A stretch of 64,000 nucleotides of DNA from Nostoc sp. ATCC 43529 (GCA_003326205.1 LWTK01000094.1:124001-188000); one strand, 5' to 3'; numbered from the stretch's first letter, positions 1 to 7,354 are shown. Translations and numbers: made by a program. Notes: a model not told the origin generated them from the letters alone.

Positions 1-834
1 ACTCTTCACATCTGCGACGCGGGTAGCGTCATCCATTTCTTTTGCACCTTGCAGCATGGCGCGAACATCAATGCCTTGCAGTGCTGCTGGTACTAGCCCG
101 ACGGCAGACATTTCTGATGTGCGTCCTCCCACCCAGTCGTACATGGGAAACCTCGCCAGCCAGCCTTCCTCTTTGGCTACCTTATCGAGGTTGCTATCAG
201 GGCTGGTAATAGCTACCGCATATTGGGCAAACTCCAAATTGTGTCCGGCGTAGGCTTTTTTAACTTCAATCATGCCGTTGCGAGGTTCTGGCGTTCCCCC
301 AGATTTGGAGATTACCACTACTAAAGTACTGGCAAGATTGTTTCGCAAATGATTGAGAACGCGATCGATACCTGCCGGATCGCTGTTATCAATAAAGTGA
401 ATTTTCAGGGGCGGGAAATCAGAGGCCAAGGCTTCAGCGACGAATTGGGGGCCGAGGGCGGAACCACCAATACCAATAGAGATAATATCTGTAAAGCGGT
501 TGGCTCTGGGAGGATGAATAGCACCTGTTTGGACTTTTTCCGCAAAGGCTTCGATTTGTTCGAGGGTTTGGACAATTTCTTGGGTAAGTTCTGGAGTTGG
601 CGCTAGATCGGGATTTCGCAGCCAATAGTGTCCAACCATACGGTTCTCATCAGGATTTGCGATCGCACCCTTCTCCAGTTGAGCCATATCCGCAAACGCC
701 TTTTCAAACTTCGGCCGCAACGACTCCACAAAGGCATCATCAAACCGCATTCGACTTACATCTAAGTACAGTCCTAATCCCTCGTGGAAATATAACCAGT
801 TTTGGTATCGTTGCCAAAGTGCCCTAGCATCCAT
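1..834 (-). CDS. pgi: Glucose-6-phosphate isomerase, N-terminal part (runs off left edge)
   Basis: This is the first 278 codons of phosphoglucose isomerase, which interconverts glucose-6-phosphate and fructose-6-phosphate in the cytosol (glycolysis, gluconeogenesis, oxidative pentose phosphate cycle). The frame was read directly on the minus strand because the ORF track omits it (no stop inside the window). It starts at an ATG giving [14 protein letters not shown] and contains the sugar-isomerase signature [14 protein letters not shown] at about residues 120-133. [14 protein letters not shown], the phosphate-binding serine-rich segment of the SIS fold, follows. The protein reads without interruption to the window edge. 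The ORFs listed on the plus strand here are shadows. The next upstream gene on this strand is the RelE-like toxin, with no sign of cotranscription. Identity is secure; only the C-terminus is unseen. Confidence 0.95.
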   Translation of the reverse strand, partial: MDARALWQRYQNWLYFHEGLGLYLDVSRMRFDDAFVESLRPKFEKAFADMAQLEKGAIANPDENRMVGHYWLRNPDLAPTPELTQEIVQTLEQIEAFAEKVQTGAIHPPRANRFTDIISIGIGGSALGPQFVAEALASDFPPLKIHFIDNSDPAGIDRVLNHLRNNLASTLVVVISKSGGTPEPRNGMIEVKKAYAGHNLEFAQYAVAITSPDSNLDKVAKEEGWLARFPMYDWVGGRTSEMSAVGLVPAALQGIDVRAMLQGAKEMDDATRVADVKS

Positions 835-946
835 AGGGAAATCTCAAGTAAAGTGTTTTTCAAAAACCAGTTTAATGGAACGTAATAGCGATCCCTGCCT
901 AGCCTTATACAGTTTACAGTTTTAAGTGTTCGCTTAACTCTTTCCC

Positions 947-1204
947 TTAAACATCTGGCATAGGGATGACACGCAAAAATTTCACAATTCCACCCCTAAT
1001 TTCTATACCAATCAAATAATTATCCAGAGTGAAGCGGTGAAAAATCCCTTCACTATCAAGCTGTCGTAGTTCTTTTAGTCCAGTCAGCTGCCACTTTTGG
1101 GCAAACTCGGTAAACACAAAATCATACACCCGCTCGTAAGCAGCAGGTTCTAAATTTTTTAGGTCTAGCAAAAAAGACCTTGCATAGCGTACTTCCACAC
1201 TCAC
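947..1204 (-). CDS. RelE/ParE-like toxin of a type II toxin-antitoxin pair
   Basis: An 85-residue basic protein with the compact RelE/ParE pattern: an N-terminal strand (VEVRYARSFLLDLKNL), a helical hairpin, then strands ending in an aromatic-rich stretch (GIFHRFTLDNYLIGIEI) and a C-terminal FLRVIPMPDV. RelE-family toxins are usually ribosome-dependent mRNA endonucleases neutralised by a cognate antitoxin. The start is a GTG. The only nearby candidate antitoxin is the 65-aa ORF 111 bp upstream on the same strand; typical TA genes overlap or nearly touch, so the pair is loosely spaced. Family assignment rests on size and pattern, and toxicity is an inference. Confidence 0.6.
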   Translation of the reverse strand: MSVEVRYARSFLLDLKNLEPAAYERVYDFVFTEFAQKWQLTGLKELRQLDSEGIFHRFTLDNYLIGIEIRGGIVKFLRVIPMPDV

Positions 1205-1315
1205 CAGGGGTTATACCATTTTGGATTTGAGATTTTCGATTTTAGATTTGGGATTGTGTACTCCTGCAAACAAGCAAGCTAGGCATACTGGTACAAAATC
1301 GAAAGCACTACCGCA

Positions 1316-1513
1316 TCAGAAAAACATTAGCAGTCGTATTGCTTCATCATGGGTTAAAATGTCCCACGGTTGCTGCGATCGCTTCACTTTTTGTATCGCC
1401 TTAAGCATATAAAAGTCACAATGTAAAGCTTCCAGAACGTTCCAAATGCTTTGCAGATCGTCATCGGCTAACTGCTCGATTAAATGATGCATTCTCAGTC
1501 GCAGTAAATTCAT
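1316..1513 (-). CDS. Small antitoxin-like protein upstream of the RelE-like toxin
   Basis: A 65-residue ORF reading MNLLRLRMHHLIEQLADDDL, then a helical core with WNVLEALHCDFYMLKAIQKV and an end at DILTHDEAIRLLMFF. The helical LIEQLxDDDL opening and the DEAxRLL tail resemble cyanobacterial antitoxins that precede RelE-like toxins. It lies on the same strand upstream of the toxin ORF, 111 bp away, and that gap carries simple repeats of the AAATCTAAAATC type. The tail may be shortened relative to its family, since such antitoxins usually run up to the toxin start. No DNA-binding domain is obvious. Function is inferred mainly from context. Confidence 0.45.
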   Translation of the reverse strand: MNLLRLRMHHLIEQLADDDLQSIWNVLEALHCDFYMLKAIQKVKRSQQPWDILTHDEAIRLLMFF

Positions 1514-1732
1514 ACGTTAATTCTTGCTTATAAACAAACTCCAACAATAAATAGTATTCCCAAAAAATTAGTCAGGCTTAACGACAATATTTTGGGTTTT
1601 GAATTGGGAATTGCCTTTGTAGAGACAAGGGAATAGGGAACAGAGGAAAGAAAAAACAGGTTTATCTGAACTGCATTGTGCTATATCCGCCTAACCAAGC
1701 GTACAAGACAGTGTAGGAAGATAAAATTTCAG

Positions 1733-1901
1733 CTTCTGAGGCTCGACGTTGACCTTCTGAGGCTCAACTTTGACCTTCTGAGGCTCGACGTTGACCTTCT
1801 GAGGCTCGACGTTGACCTTCTGAGGTTCAACGTTGACCTTCTGAGGTTCAACTTTGACCTTCTGAGGCTCGACGTTGACCTTCTGAGGCTTGACTTTGGT
1901 C
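1733..1901. repeat. Eight-copy 21-bp tandem repeat
   Basis: Eight copies of a 21-bp unit of the form CTTCTGAGGCTCGACGTTGAC run head to tail with few differences; TTCTGAG recurs every 21 bp from 1734 to 1881. Because 21 is a multiple of three, both strands stay open: the plus strand would encode DLLRLDV heptads and the minus strand VNVEPQK heptads. Neither ORF has a recognisable domain outside the array or a convincing ribosome binding site, so I treat it as a non-coding minisatellite in the intergenic region 1514-2193. Confidence 0.85.
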
Positions 1902-1929
1902 TTGAAATAAATTATCCAAATCCAAATAT

Positions 1930-1987
1930 TGTGGGGTGGACATCTTGTCCGCCCTTGTTTACGGGCGGGCGAGACGCCCACCCCACA
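1930..1987. repeat. Long imperfect hairpin repeat (GTGGGGTGG ... CCACCCCAC)
   Basis: The sequence TGTGGGGTGG continues through CCGCCC, an 8-nt loop and GGGCGG to CCACCCCACA, forming an imperfect stem of about 25 bp. GC-rich palindromes like this are dispersed repeats in Nostocales genomes. It sits between the tandem repeat and livM and has no T-tract, so it is more likely a repeat than a terminator. The rest of 1990-2193 shows nothing recognisable. Confidence 0.6.
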
Positions 1988-2193
1988 AGAGAAATTCAAT
2001 TTTTTTGATCTGGAAAGCCCTTAAATCTTCTCAAGAGGACTAAACTCAATCAATGGCTCGTGCGATCGCAGTCTACAAAACGCGGACTTAAAATAAAAAC
2101 CTGTAAAATCTATTTCTTAATGGTAGATTGAACACACTCCTCACTCTTGTACAGACGCGATTCATCGCATCTCCCAACTTTTAACTATTTAAT

Positions 2194-3327
2194 ATGGTTG
2201 AATATCTCATTTTCTTAGCAATTTCTACAGCCAGTTTTGCCCTATTTGCTCTCGGATTGAATTTACAGTGGGGCTTTACCGGGTTAATTAACTTTGGTCA
2301 CGTTGCTTTCATGACCCTGGGAGCATACACGACTGTGTTGTTAAGCTTCAAGGGCGTTCCTCTACTGATATCAGCGCTGGCTGGGGCAATGGTAGCCGCT
2401 TTGTTGGGTTTGATAATTGGTTTTGCGACTCTGCGGTTGCGGGAAGATTACCTAGCAATTGTCACCATTGGTACAGGAGAATTAATTCGTTTAGTGGTGA
2501 ATAATCAAGAATTACCTGTAGGAAATTCTTGGGTTTCTGGGGCGTTTGGGGTACAAAGTTATCCTATACCCTTCACCACACAGCCGAGTTTGTTTTTAAG
2601 ATTAGTAATGATTGGACTGTTAACGCTGTTAGCCGTCGTAACTTTTTTTACGTTGTGGCGATGGATTCGTACTGCCCAAAGATTTAAAGCTGCTGATTCC
2701 AGTCAAAGGTTGAGTAGCAAACAAGAATTTGCATCGCGTTTAGCAGTGGGAATTTTGTTAGCAGTTTTGTCAGCAGCAATTTATATTTCTGGGGTAATTG
2801 GATTGTATAATTACAACCCAAAAGCAGGTTTGATGCTCGTGTTGCTGTTAGTTTTAGCATTGGTATTCTGGCGCTTAGAAATTTTGGTGCGATCGCCTTG
2901 GGGTAGAATTCTTAAAGCTATCCGTGAAGATGAAGAAATTCCCAAAGCACTAGGAAAAAATGTGTTTTGGTATAAATTACAATCTCTCATGCTTGGTGGT
3001 GCGATCGCTGGTATCGCCGGTGCTTTCTTCGCTTGGCAACTCGGCGCTATTTATCCTGATAATTTCCAACCCCAGCTGACCTTTGATACTTGGATTATGG
3101 TAATTTTAGGCGGTTCTGGGAATAACATCGGCACAATCTTAGGCGCGGTAATTTTCTTTGCCTACGATGCCATCACGCGAGAAGTTTTGCCGAGAATTGT
3201 ACCCCTTGATGAAGCACGTTTGGGTGCATTTCGCATCATGGTAATCGGATTTATTTTAATGGTACTGATGATTTGGCGTCCTCAAGGTATCTTAGGGAAA
3301 AAGGAGGAACTCACCCTTGGTAAATAA
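2194..3327 (+). CDS. livM: Branched-chain/neutral amino-acid ABC transporter permease (LivM type)
   Basis: A 377-residue polytopic inner-membrane protein of the LivM family, the second permease subunit of HAAT-type importers for branched-chain and other neutral amino acids. Near the N-terminus it shows the characteristic LNLQWGFTGLINFGHVAFM, and near the C-terminus the cytoplasmic coupling segment GRILKAIREDEEIPKALGKN that contacts the ATPase. A hydrophilic insertion around residues 155-180 (RWIRTAQRFKAADSSQ) is longer than in enteric LivM. The next gene, the LivG ATPase, overlaps it by 11 nt, so the two are cotranscribed. No LivH, LivF or binding protein is in the window; in Anabaena the analogous Nat N-I system is also split over several loci, so this could be a NatC-type subunit. 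Confidence 0.9.
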   Translation: MVEYLIFLAISTASFALFALGLNLQWGFTGLINFGHVAFMTLGAYTTVLLSFKGVPLLISALAGAMVAALLGLIIGFATLRLREDYLAIVTIGTGELIRLVVNNQELPVGNSWVSGAFGVQSYPIPFTTQPSLFLRLVMIGLLTLLAVVTFFTLWRWIRTAQRFKAADSSQRLSSKQEFASRLAVGILLAVLSAAIYISGVIGLYNYNPKAGLMLVLLLVLALVFWRLEILVRSPWGRILKAIREDEEIPKALGKNVFWYKLQSLMLGGAIAGIAGAFFAWQLGAIYPDNFQPQLTFDTWIMVILGGSGNNIGTILGAVIFFAYDAITREVLPRIVPLDEARLGAFRIMVIGFILMVLMIWRPQGILGKKEELTLGK

Positions 3328-4099
3328 CCAATCATCGCCACTTCCTCTGCTAGTAGCCACTGGACTTTCTAAAAGCTTTGGCGGTATTAAAGCAGTTAAT
3401 GAAGCAAAAATCGAAGTTGCTAAAGGCAGTATCACGGGTTTAATTGGCCCTAATGGTGCTGGTAAAACTACTTTATTTAATTTACTCTCGAACTTCATCC
3501 GCCCAGATAAAGGACGAGTAATTTTTGATGGCGAACCTATCCACAATTTGCAACCATATCAAATCGCCCAACAAGGGGTAGTACGCACCTTTCAAGTTGC
3601 ACGGACTCTTTCGCGGTTGTCGGTGTTAGAAAATATGTTGTTGGCGGCGCAAAAACAAACCGGTGAAAACTTTTGGCAAGTGCAATTACAACCGCACATC
3701 GTCGCCAAAGAAGAAAAGCAACTCCAAGAAAGAGCAATGTTTTTATTAGAATCGGTTGGCTTAGCAAAAAAAGCCCACGATTATGCAGGTGGTTTGTCTG
3801 GCGGACAGCGCAAGCTGTTGGAAATGGGACGCGCACTGATGACTAATCCCAAGTTAATTTTGTTGGATGAACCAGCAGCAGGAGTAAATCCGAGATTAAT
3901 TGATGATATTTGCGATCGCATTCTCGCTTGGAACCGCCAAGATGGAATGACGTTTTTGATTATTGAACACAATATGGATGTGATTATGTCATTGTGCGAT
4001 CGGGTTTGGGTACTTGCCGAAGGACAAAATTTAGCTGACGGTACGCCAGCAGAAATTCAAACCAATCCCAAAGTCCTCGAAGCATATTTAGGAAAATAG
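3317..4099 (+). CDS. livG: Amino-acid ABC transporter ATP-binding protein (LivG type)
   Basis: A 260-residue ABC ATPase that powers the preceding LivM-type permease. It has the Walker A motif GPNGAGKTT at about residue 44, the signature LSGGQRKLLEMGRAL, Walker B LILLDEPAAGVNP, and the His-loop IIEHNMDVIM. The AAGVNP sequence after the Walker B glutamate is typical of LivG rather than LivF. The start is a TTG, supported by an AAGGAGG ribosome binding site at 3301-3307 that lies inside the end of livM; the 11-nt overlap implies translational coupling. A decayed copy of its Walker B region occurs about 1.1 kb downstream. Family assignment is secure; the exact substrate is not visible. Confidence 0.92.
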   Translation: MVNNQSSPLPLLVATGLSKSFGGIKAVNEAKIEVAKGSITGLIGPNGAGKTTLFNLLSNFIRPDKGRVIFDGEPIHNLQPYQIAQQGVVRTFQVARTLSRLSVLENMLLAAQKQTGENFWQVQLQPHIVAKEEKQLQERAMFLLESVGLAKKAHDYAGGLSGGQRKLLEMGRALMTNPKLILLDEPAAGVNPRLIDDICDRILAWNRQDGMTFLIIEHNMDVIMSLCDRVWVLAEGQNLADGTPAEIQTNPKVLEAYLGK

Positions 4100-4109
4100 A
4101 GTGTGGTTG

Positions 4110-4145
4110 GCTTTCTCTTCCACAGAGGGAGAGAAGCTTTTATTC
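4110..4145 (+). terminator. Probable intrinsic terminator after livG
   Basis: GGCTTTCTCTTCC and GGGAGAGAAGC form an imperfect stem with a short loop, followed by TTTTATT, ten bases past the livG stop. This fits a Rho-independent terminator for the livMG unit, though the stem has mismatches. Confidence 0.5.
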
Positions 4146-4274
4146 TTGCTGTTTTTCTGTGGTAGGGAACACGTTGAGGCTCAGATTTGAGAGAAAGTCG
4201 CACACAGCGTCACATCTTTAGAAATTTGGATAGTGTTAAAATTTGACTGATTTAAATACCATAAAACAAGTTTT

Positions 4275-4978
4275 ATGTCAATGATGACAATCAAAGATTT
4301 AGAACGAGTTCAAACCGCTTTTACTGAAGCAGGTTTAGATTACCAACTGGAACTCGAAAATGGGAAGATTTCAATCATGGGCCCATCAGATATTGTATCC
4401 AGTGAAATTAGTAAGTAGGTAGACATAATTAAATGTAAGATTAGAGCTTTGTTCGTAGTCAGCGATTTATCGCTCTTAACAGACGTTTTAAGGACTAAAG
4501 TCCATACTACGAACTTTAGTTTAATTGAGTCCTTCTACTTAGTCGTCTCATTGCCTTTCTCTTTGCTTGGGTAAATCCTCGTCGTTTGGGAAGAGTGTTT
4601 GACTGTGCAGGCGGCTTCATCATGCCAGATACAAATCTCAAAGCACCCGATGTTTCCTTTGTTCGTGCTTCCCGACTTCTCCAAAGTCCTCGTTACTTTG
4701 GCGAACTTGTTCCTGATTTGGTTGTAGAAATTAAATCTCAGAGCGATAAAATTAAACTTCTAGCAACCAAAATTCTAAAATTTATCGAATTAGGAGCGAT
4801 CGTTGGTATTTTAATCGATCCTGATGAAGAGACAGTAACAATTTATCGCTCTACAGGCGAACCTACAGTTTTAGGAAATGGTGACATTTTAGCCATACCA
4901 GAACTTTTTCCTGGTTGGGAATTGTCCATTACTGAATTGTGGCCTCCTATATTTACCGAAGAAGAAACACAAATTTAG
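4275..4978 (+). pseudogene. Uma2-family (DUF820) nuclease-fold gene interrupted by a MITE
   Basis: Two blocks of one Uma2-family protein flank a 126-bp insertion. The 5' block begins ATG at 4275 (MSMMTIKDLERVQTAF) and ends at a stop created in the insertion (SSEISK). The 3' block resumes with SRLIAFLFAWVNPRRLGRVFDCAGG and runs to the stop at 4978. It includes the PD-(D/E)XK core APDVSFV and DLVVEIKS. Deleting the insertion with one TA copy joins the blocks in frame as SSEISSRLIAF. Uma2 proteins are abundant in cyanobacteria and adopt a restriction-endonuclease fold, but their role is unknown. The listed ORF at 4586 is only the distal part and would lack the N-terminal domain, so the gene is probably inactive. 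Confidence 0.85.
4414..4539. mobile_element. 126-bp MITE with TA target-site duplication inside the Uma2 gene
   Basis: The element is bounded by TA dinucleotides at 4412-4413 and 4540-4541. Its ends AGTAGGTAGACATAATTAAA and (reverse complement) AGTAGAAGGACTCAATTAAA match at 15 of 20 positions. The interior is largely palindromic (TTCGTAGT ... ACTACGAA, AGCGATTTATCGCT, GGACTAAAGTCC) and encodes nothing. TA duplication and length fit MITEs mobilised by an IS630/Tc1-type transposase. The flanking gene shows the empty site precisely. Confidence 0.85.
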
Positions 4979-5012
4979 TCAAGAATTTTGGTAGCTACTT
5001 ACTAAACAATTT

Positions 5013-5083
5013 CAAACTAATTTTGCTGAATAAACCAGCAGCAGCGGTAAATCCGAGATTAATTGATAATATTTGCGATCGCA
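5013..5083 (+). pseudogene. Relic of a LivG-type ATPase (Walker B region)
   Basis: This stretch reads KLILLNKPAAAVNPRLIDNICDR, closely matching the Walker B region of livG at about 3849-3920 (KLILLDEPAAGVNPRLIDDICDR). The DNA is also alike over roughly 70 bp. The catalytic Asp-Glu pair has become Asn-Lys, and no Walker A or signature motif is present around it. It is a decayed fragment of a duplicated livG or a close paralogue. The 68-aa ORF listed here is this relic plus chance coding. Confidence 0.75.
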
Positions 5084-5219
5084 ACTTCACAAACCCAAAA
5101 CGCATAGACGCAACGCGGCTTGTCGTTAGACATCGCACGTACTAATTTGCTTTCTTAAAGGAAACCCTCGTTTGGGTACAAAGGCTAAAATATAGAAGTT
5201 GTATTCCATATTCCAACCT

Positions 5220-5543
5220 ATGACGACTCCCAAATTGATGATTGAACCTTCATATTGGTTAGAAACGGGAATAAAATTAGAAAAAGTTAACAATCTCAAT
5301 GTTTTTAAATTTACCGACGAATTACAATCTCGTTCGGATGAGCTTTTAAAAAAAAGTAAATTGGGATTAATTACAGCCGAAGAAAAAGCAGAGTTAGATG
5401 GTATATCTGAATTAGCGCAAATTTTTACTTATGCTAATTCGGTTTTAGCTTCTGAATCTACATGGTCTCCAATTACATCCGAGAAATCGTTGCAGAAAGA
5501 GCAAAATACCTCTGCGAATATTGCCACTCCCCAGAATTTATAA
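5220..5543 (+). CDS. Small protein overlapping the HNH nuclease gene
   Basis: Translation probably begins at the ATG at 5220 (MTTPKLMIEPSYWLETG), seven codons after the track's start. The product of 107 residues is acidic and helical (SRSDELLKKSKLGLITAEEKAELDGISELAQIF). This LTxEExxELDGIxxL pattern occurs in small cyanobacterial proteins found directly before HNH nuclease genes. The last 27 residues overlap the HNH gene in another frame and look unconserved, so an ancestral stop near 5465 may have been lost. It may be a partner of the nuclease; function unknown. Confidence 0.55.
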   Translation: MTTPKLMIEPSYWLETGIKLEKVNNLNVFKFTDELQSRSDELLKKSKLGLITAEEKAELDGISELAQIFTYANSVLASESTWSPITSEKSLQKEQNTSANIATPQNL

Positions 5544-5911
5544 ATACAGACCGCTTCACTGTAGACCATCTTATTCCACAATCTTTGGGGGGTTCGGATG
5601 AAATCGAAAATTTAGCTTTATGTTGTCGTCGCTGTAACGAGCGTCGTTATAATTTCACATCAGGTATCGATCCAGAAACAAAACAAGAAGTCAATTTATT
5701 TAATCCTCAAAAGCAAAAGTGGTCTGAACATTTTATTTGGTCGTTCGATTGTGTAAAAATTGTTGGTATAACTCCTATTGGTAGGGCAACTTGTAATCGG
5801 CTTGATATGAATGATGAACGTAATGGCAATAGATTTATTCAAAAATCTCGTCGGTTATGGGTTCGTGCTGGTTGGCATCCTCCTCAAGAAGACTCATGTC
5901 AGGAAAGTTAA
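5462..5911 (+). CDS. HNH endonuclease domain protein
   Basis: A 149-residue protein with a single HNH (beta-beta-alpha metal) domain: CEYCHSPE, then the catalytic VDHLIPQSLGGSD, then NLALCCRRCNERR, giving two CxxC zinc-knuckle pairs around the HNH core. Such stand-alone nucleases are common in cyanobacteria and of unknown biological target. It overlaps the preceding small ORF by 82 nt in another frame, suggesting coupled expression. Its 3' end overlaps the convergent ArsR-family gene by 77 nt, an unusually long convergent overlap. The start giving MVSNYIREIVAERAKYL matches the family. Confident domain call, unknown role. Confidence 0.85.
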   Translation: MVSNYIREIVAERAKYLCEYCHSPEFINTDRFTVDHLIPQSLGGSDEIENLALCCRRCNERRYNFTSGIDPETKQEVNLFNPQKQKWSEHFIWSFDCVKIVGITPIGRATCNRLDMNDERNGNRFIQKSRRLWVRAGWHPPQEDSCQES

Positions 5912-6494
5912 GATTAGTACGCCAATAAACCCCATTTTCTCGCTGCATCAACTGGTAGCCTATCAACTCCCGTCGTAGGGTAGCGTAGTCAGGATGATAC
6001 TGCTTAAGAACATCATTAACTGCGCGTTCTGGATACTGAACCCCAATCTCAAATCTATTGGCTAACCACTTGAGAATTACTAAGCGCTTTTTCCGGCTAG
6101 CAGGAATTTCTTTGAGGCGTTGCACGGAGTTTTGCTTAGACCCATTGTCTTCGATATAGTTTTTTAGGACTTTGCTTTCCCAAGCTTCAGTATCGATGTC
6201 TTCTATCAAACTTGTCATTGTATTAGGTATAAAAATTTGTTTGCTGATACTTTGCAAAGCTTCGCTATTTAATTGATACAAATGGCTATTCCCATCAGAG
6301 CGCATTGTCACCAAATTTAGCTGCTTAAGTTTTGCCAAATGATGGGATACCGTCGGCTCTTTGAGCTGCATTTCCACCGCCAACTCTTCAACGCTGCATT
6401 GGTGATTCGCCAAAATACCTATTATCTTCAATCTACTATCGTCTGCTAACGCCTTGAAAAAGCGCAGCAAGATGTTAATTTGTTCTGCTTGCAT
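5835..6494 (-). CDS. ArsR-family repressor with C-terminal DUF2087 domain (copy 1)
   Basis: A 219-residue regulator. The N-terminal 75 residues form an ArsR-type winged helix (LLRFFKALADDSRLKIIGIL, recognition helix LKEPTVSHHLAKLKQL). Residues about 115-195 form a DUF2087 domain (RKKRLVILKWLANRFEIG, YPERAVNDVL, LRRELIGYQLMQRENGVYWR). The alpha3 position lacks the CxC metal-binding motif of ArsR/SmtB sensors, so the signal is probably not a metal bound there. It is a close paralogue of the next gene upstream; the shared protein ends at GVYWR, and this copy carries a 26-residue acidic tail that overlaps the HNH gene on the opposite strand. A 34-bp near-perfect palindrome lies 5 bp upstream of the ATG, suggesting autoregulation. 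Confidence 0.85.
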   Translation of the reverse strand: MQAEQINILLRFFKALADDSRLKIIGILANHQCSVEELAVEMQLKEPTVSHHLAKLKQLNLVTMRSDGNSHLYQLNSEALQSISKQIFIPNTMTSLIEDIDTEAWESKVLKNYIEDNGSKQNSVQRLKEIPASRKKRLVILKWLANRFEIGVQYPERAVNDVLKQYHPDYATLRRELIGYQLMQRENGVYWRTNLNFPDMSLLEEDANQHEPITDEIFE

Positions 6495-6498
6495 AACT

Positions 6499-6532
6499 TA
6501 CTTCTAATTAGATGCTCATCTAATTAGAAGTA
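6499..6532 (-). promoter_or_regulatory. 34-bp palindrome, likely operator of ArsR/DUF2087 copy 1
   Basis: TACTTCTAATTAGATG and CATCTAATTAGAAGTA are perfect 16-bp inverted arms around a CT centre, ending 5 bp before the start codon of the repressor gene. ArsR-family dimers bind imperfect dyads of this size over their own promoters. Its core ATTAGAT/ATCTAAT also occurs upstream of the paralogue. Confidence 0.75.
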
Positions 6533-6600
6533 TATCTAATTTAAGTTAATTCAACCACAGTACTCCCCATTTCCGTACAGACAACGGTTATCGACTTATT

Positions 6601-7182
6601 TTACAAACGCCAATAAACCCCATTCTCTCGCTGCATCAACTGGTAGCTTATCAATTCCCGTCTGAGAGTGGCGTAGTCAGGATGGTAGCGCTTGAGAATA
6701 TCGTTCACTGCGCGTTCTGGATACTGAACCCCAATTTCAAATTTATTTGCTAACCACTTGAGAATTACTAAGCGCTTTTTGCGACTAGCAGGGATTTCTT
6801 TGAGGCGTTGGACGGAGTTGTTGTCAAAAACATCCCCATCAAAATAGTTTTTCAATACTTTGTTTTCCCAGGCTTCAGTATCTACGTCATCAATCAAAGA
6901 AGCAATTTGCTCAGGTGTAAAAATTTGCTTACTGATGCTTTGCAAAGCGTCGCTATCCAACTGGTACAGGCGGCTATTACCCTCAGGGCGCATAGTCACT
7001 AAATTTAGTTCCTTAAGTTTCGCTAGATGATGGGATACTGTCGGTTCCTTGAGTTGCAATAACACAGCTAATTCTTCGACGCTGCACTCCTGGTTCGCCA
7101 GGATACCTACAATTTTCAATCTGCTTTCGTCTGCTAAAGCTTTGAAAAATCGCAGCAGGGTCTGAAACTGTTCTTTCTCCAT
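6601..7182 (-). CDS. ArsR-family repressor with C-terminal DUF2087 domain (copy 2)
   Basis: A 193-residue paralogue of the downstream repressor, in tandem on the same strand 106 bp apart. It has the same ArsR winged helix (LLRFFKALADESRLKIVGIL; LKEPTVSHHLAKLKELNLVTM) and DUF2087 domain (RKKRLVILKWLANKFEIG ... LISYQLMQRENGVYWRL), and it stops directly after the DUF2087 core. The two copies differ most in the linker around residues 90-120. No metal-binding CxC is visible. A similar dyad lies just upstream of its ATG, so the two products may cross-regulate. No target gene besides the pair is evident. Confidence 0.85.
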   Translation of the reverse strand: MEKEQFQTLLRFFKALADESRLKIVGILANQECSVEELAVLLQLKEPTVSHHLAKLKELNLVTMRPEGNSRLYQLDSDALQSISKQIFTPEQIASLIDDVDTEAWENKVLKNYFDGDVFDNNSVQRLKEIPASRKKRLVILKWLANKFEIGVQYPERAVNDILKRYHPDYATLRRELISYQLMQRENGVYWRL

Positions 7183-7197
7183 AATTTGTTATAATCA

Positions 7198-7217
7198 AAT
7201 TAGATCTCAATCTAATT
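7198..7217 (-). promoter_or_regulatory. Shorter dyad, likely operator of ArsR/DUF2087 copy 2
   Basis: AATTAGAT and ATCTAATT form perfect 8-bp arms around CTCA, 16 bp upstream of the start codon. The core matches the larger palindrome of copy 1 (ATTAGAT ... ATCTAATTAG), supporting a shared recognition sequence. Confidence 0.65.
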
Positions 7218-7354
7218 AGAAAAAAATCAAATTAGCTCTGCTGTCCTCTTCTGACACAGCATTGCCTTATCTTTGGTAATTGTGAATTAATGTTAATTCT
7301 TAGATTTTTTTCGTAGAAAATTGAGATTTCTTAAGTTGTTCTTTACATTTCGCC

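Noticed and set aside
1676-2008. Two ~100-codon ORFs across the 21-bp tandem repeat
   Set aside because: Both strands are open because the unit is a multiple of three; neither has support outside the array.
5220-6494. The 77-nt convergent overlap considered as an antisense regulatory RNA region
   Set aside because: The C-terminal tail of the ArsR copy may simply have extended after loss of its original stop; nothing else indicates an RNA.
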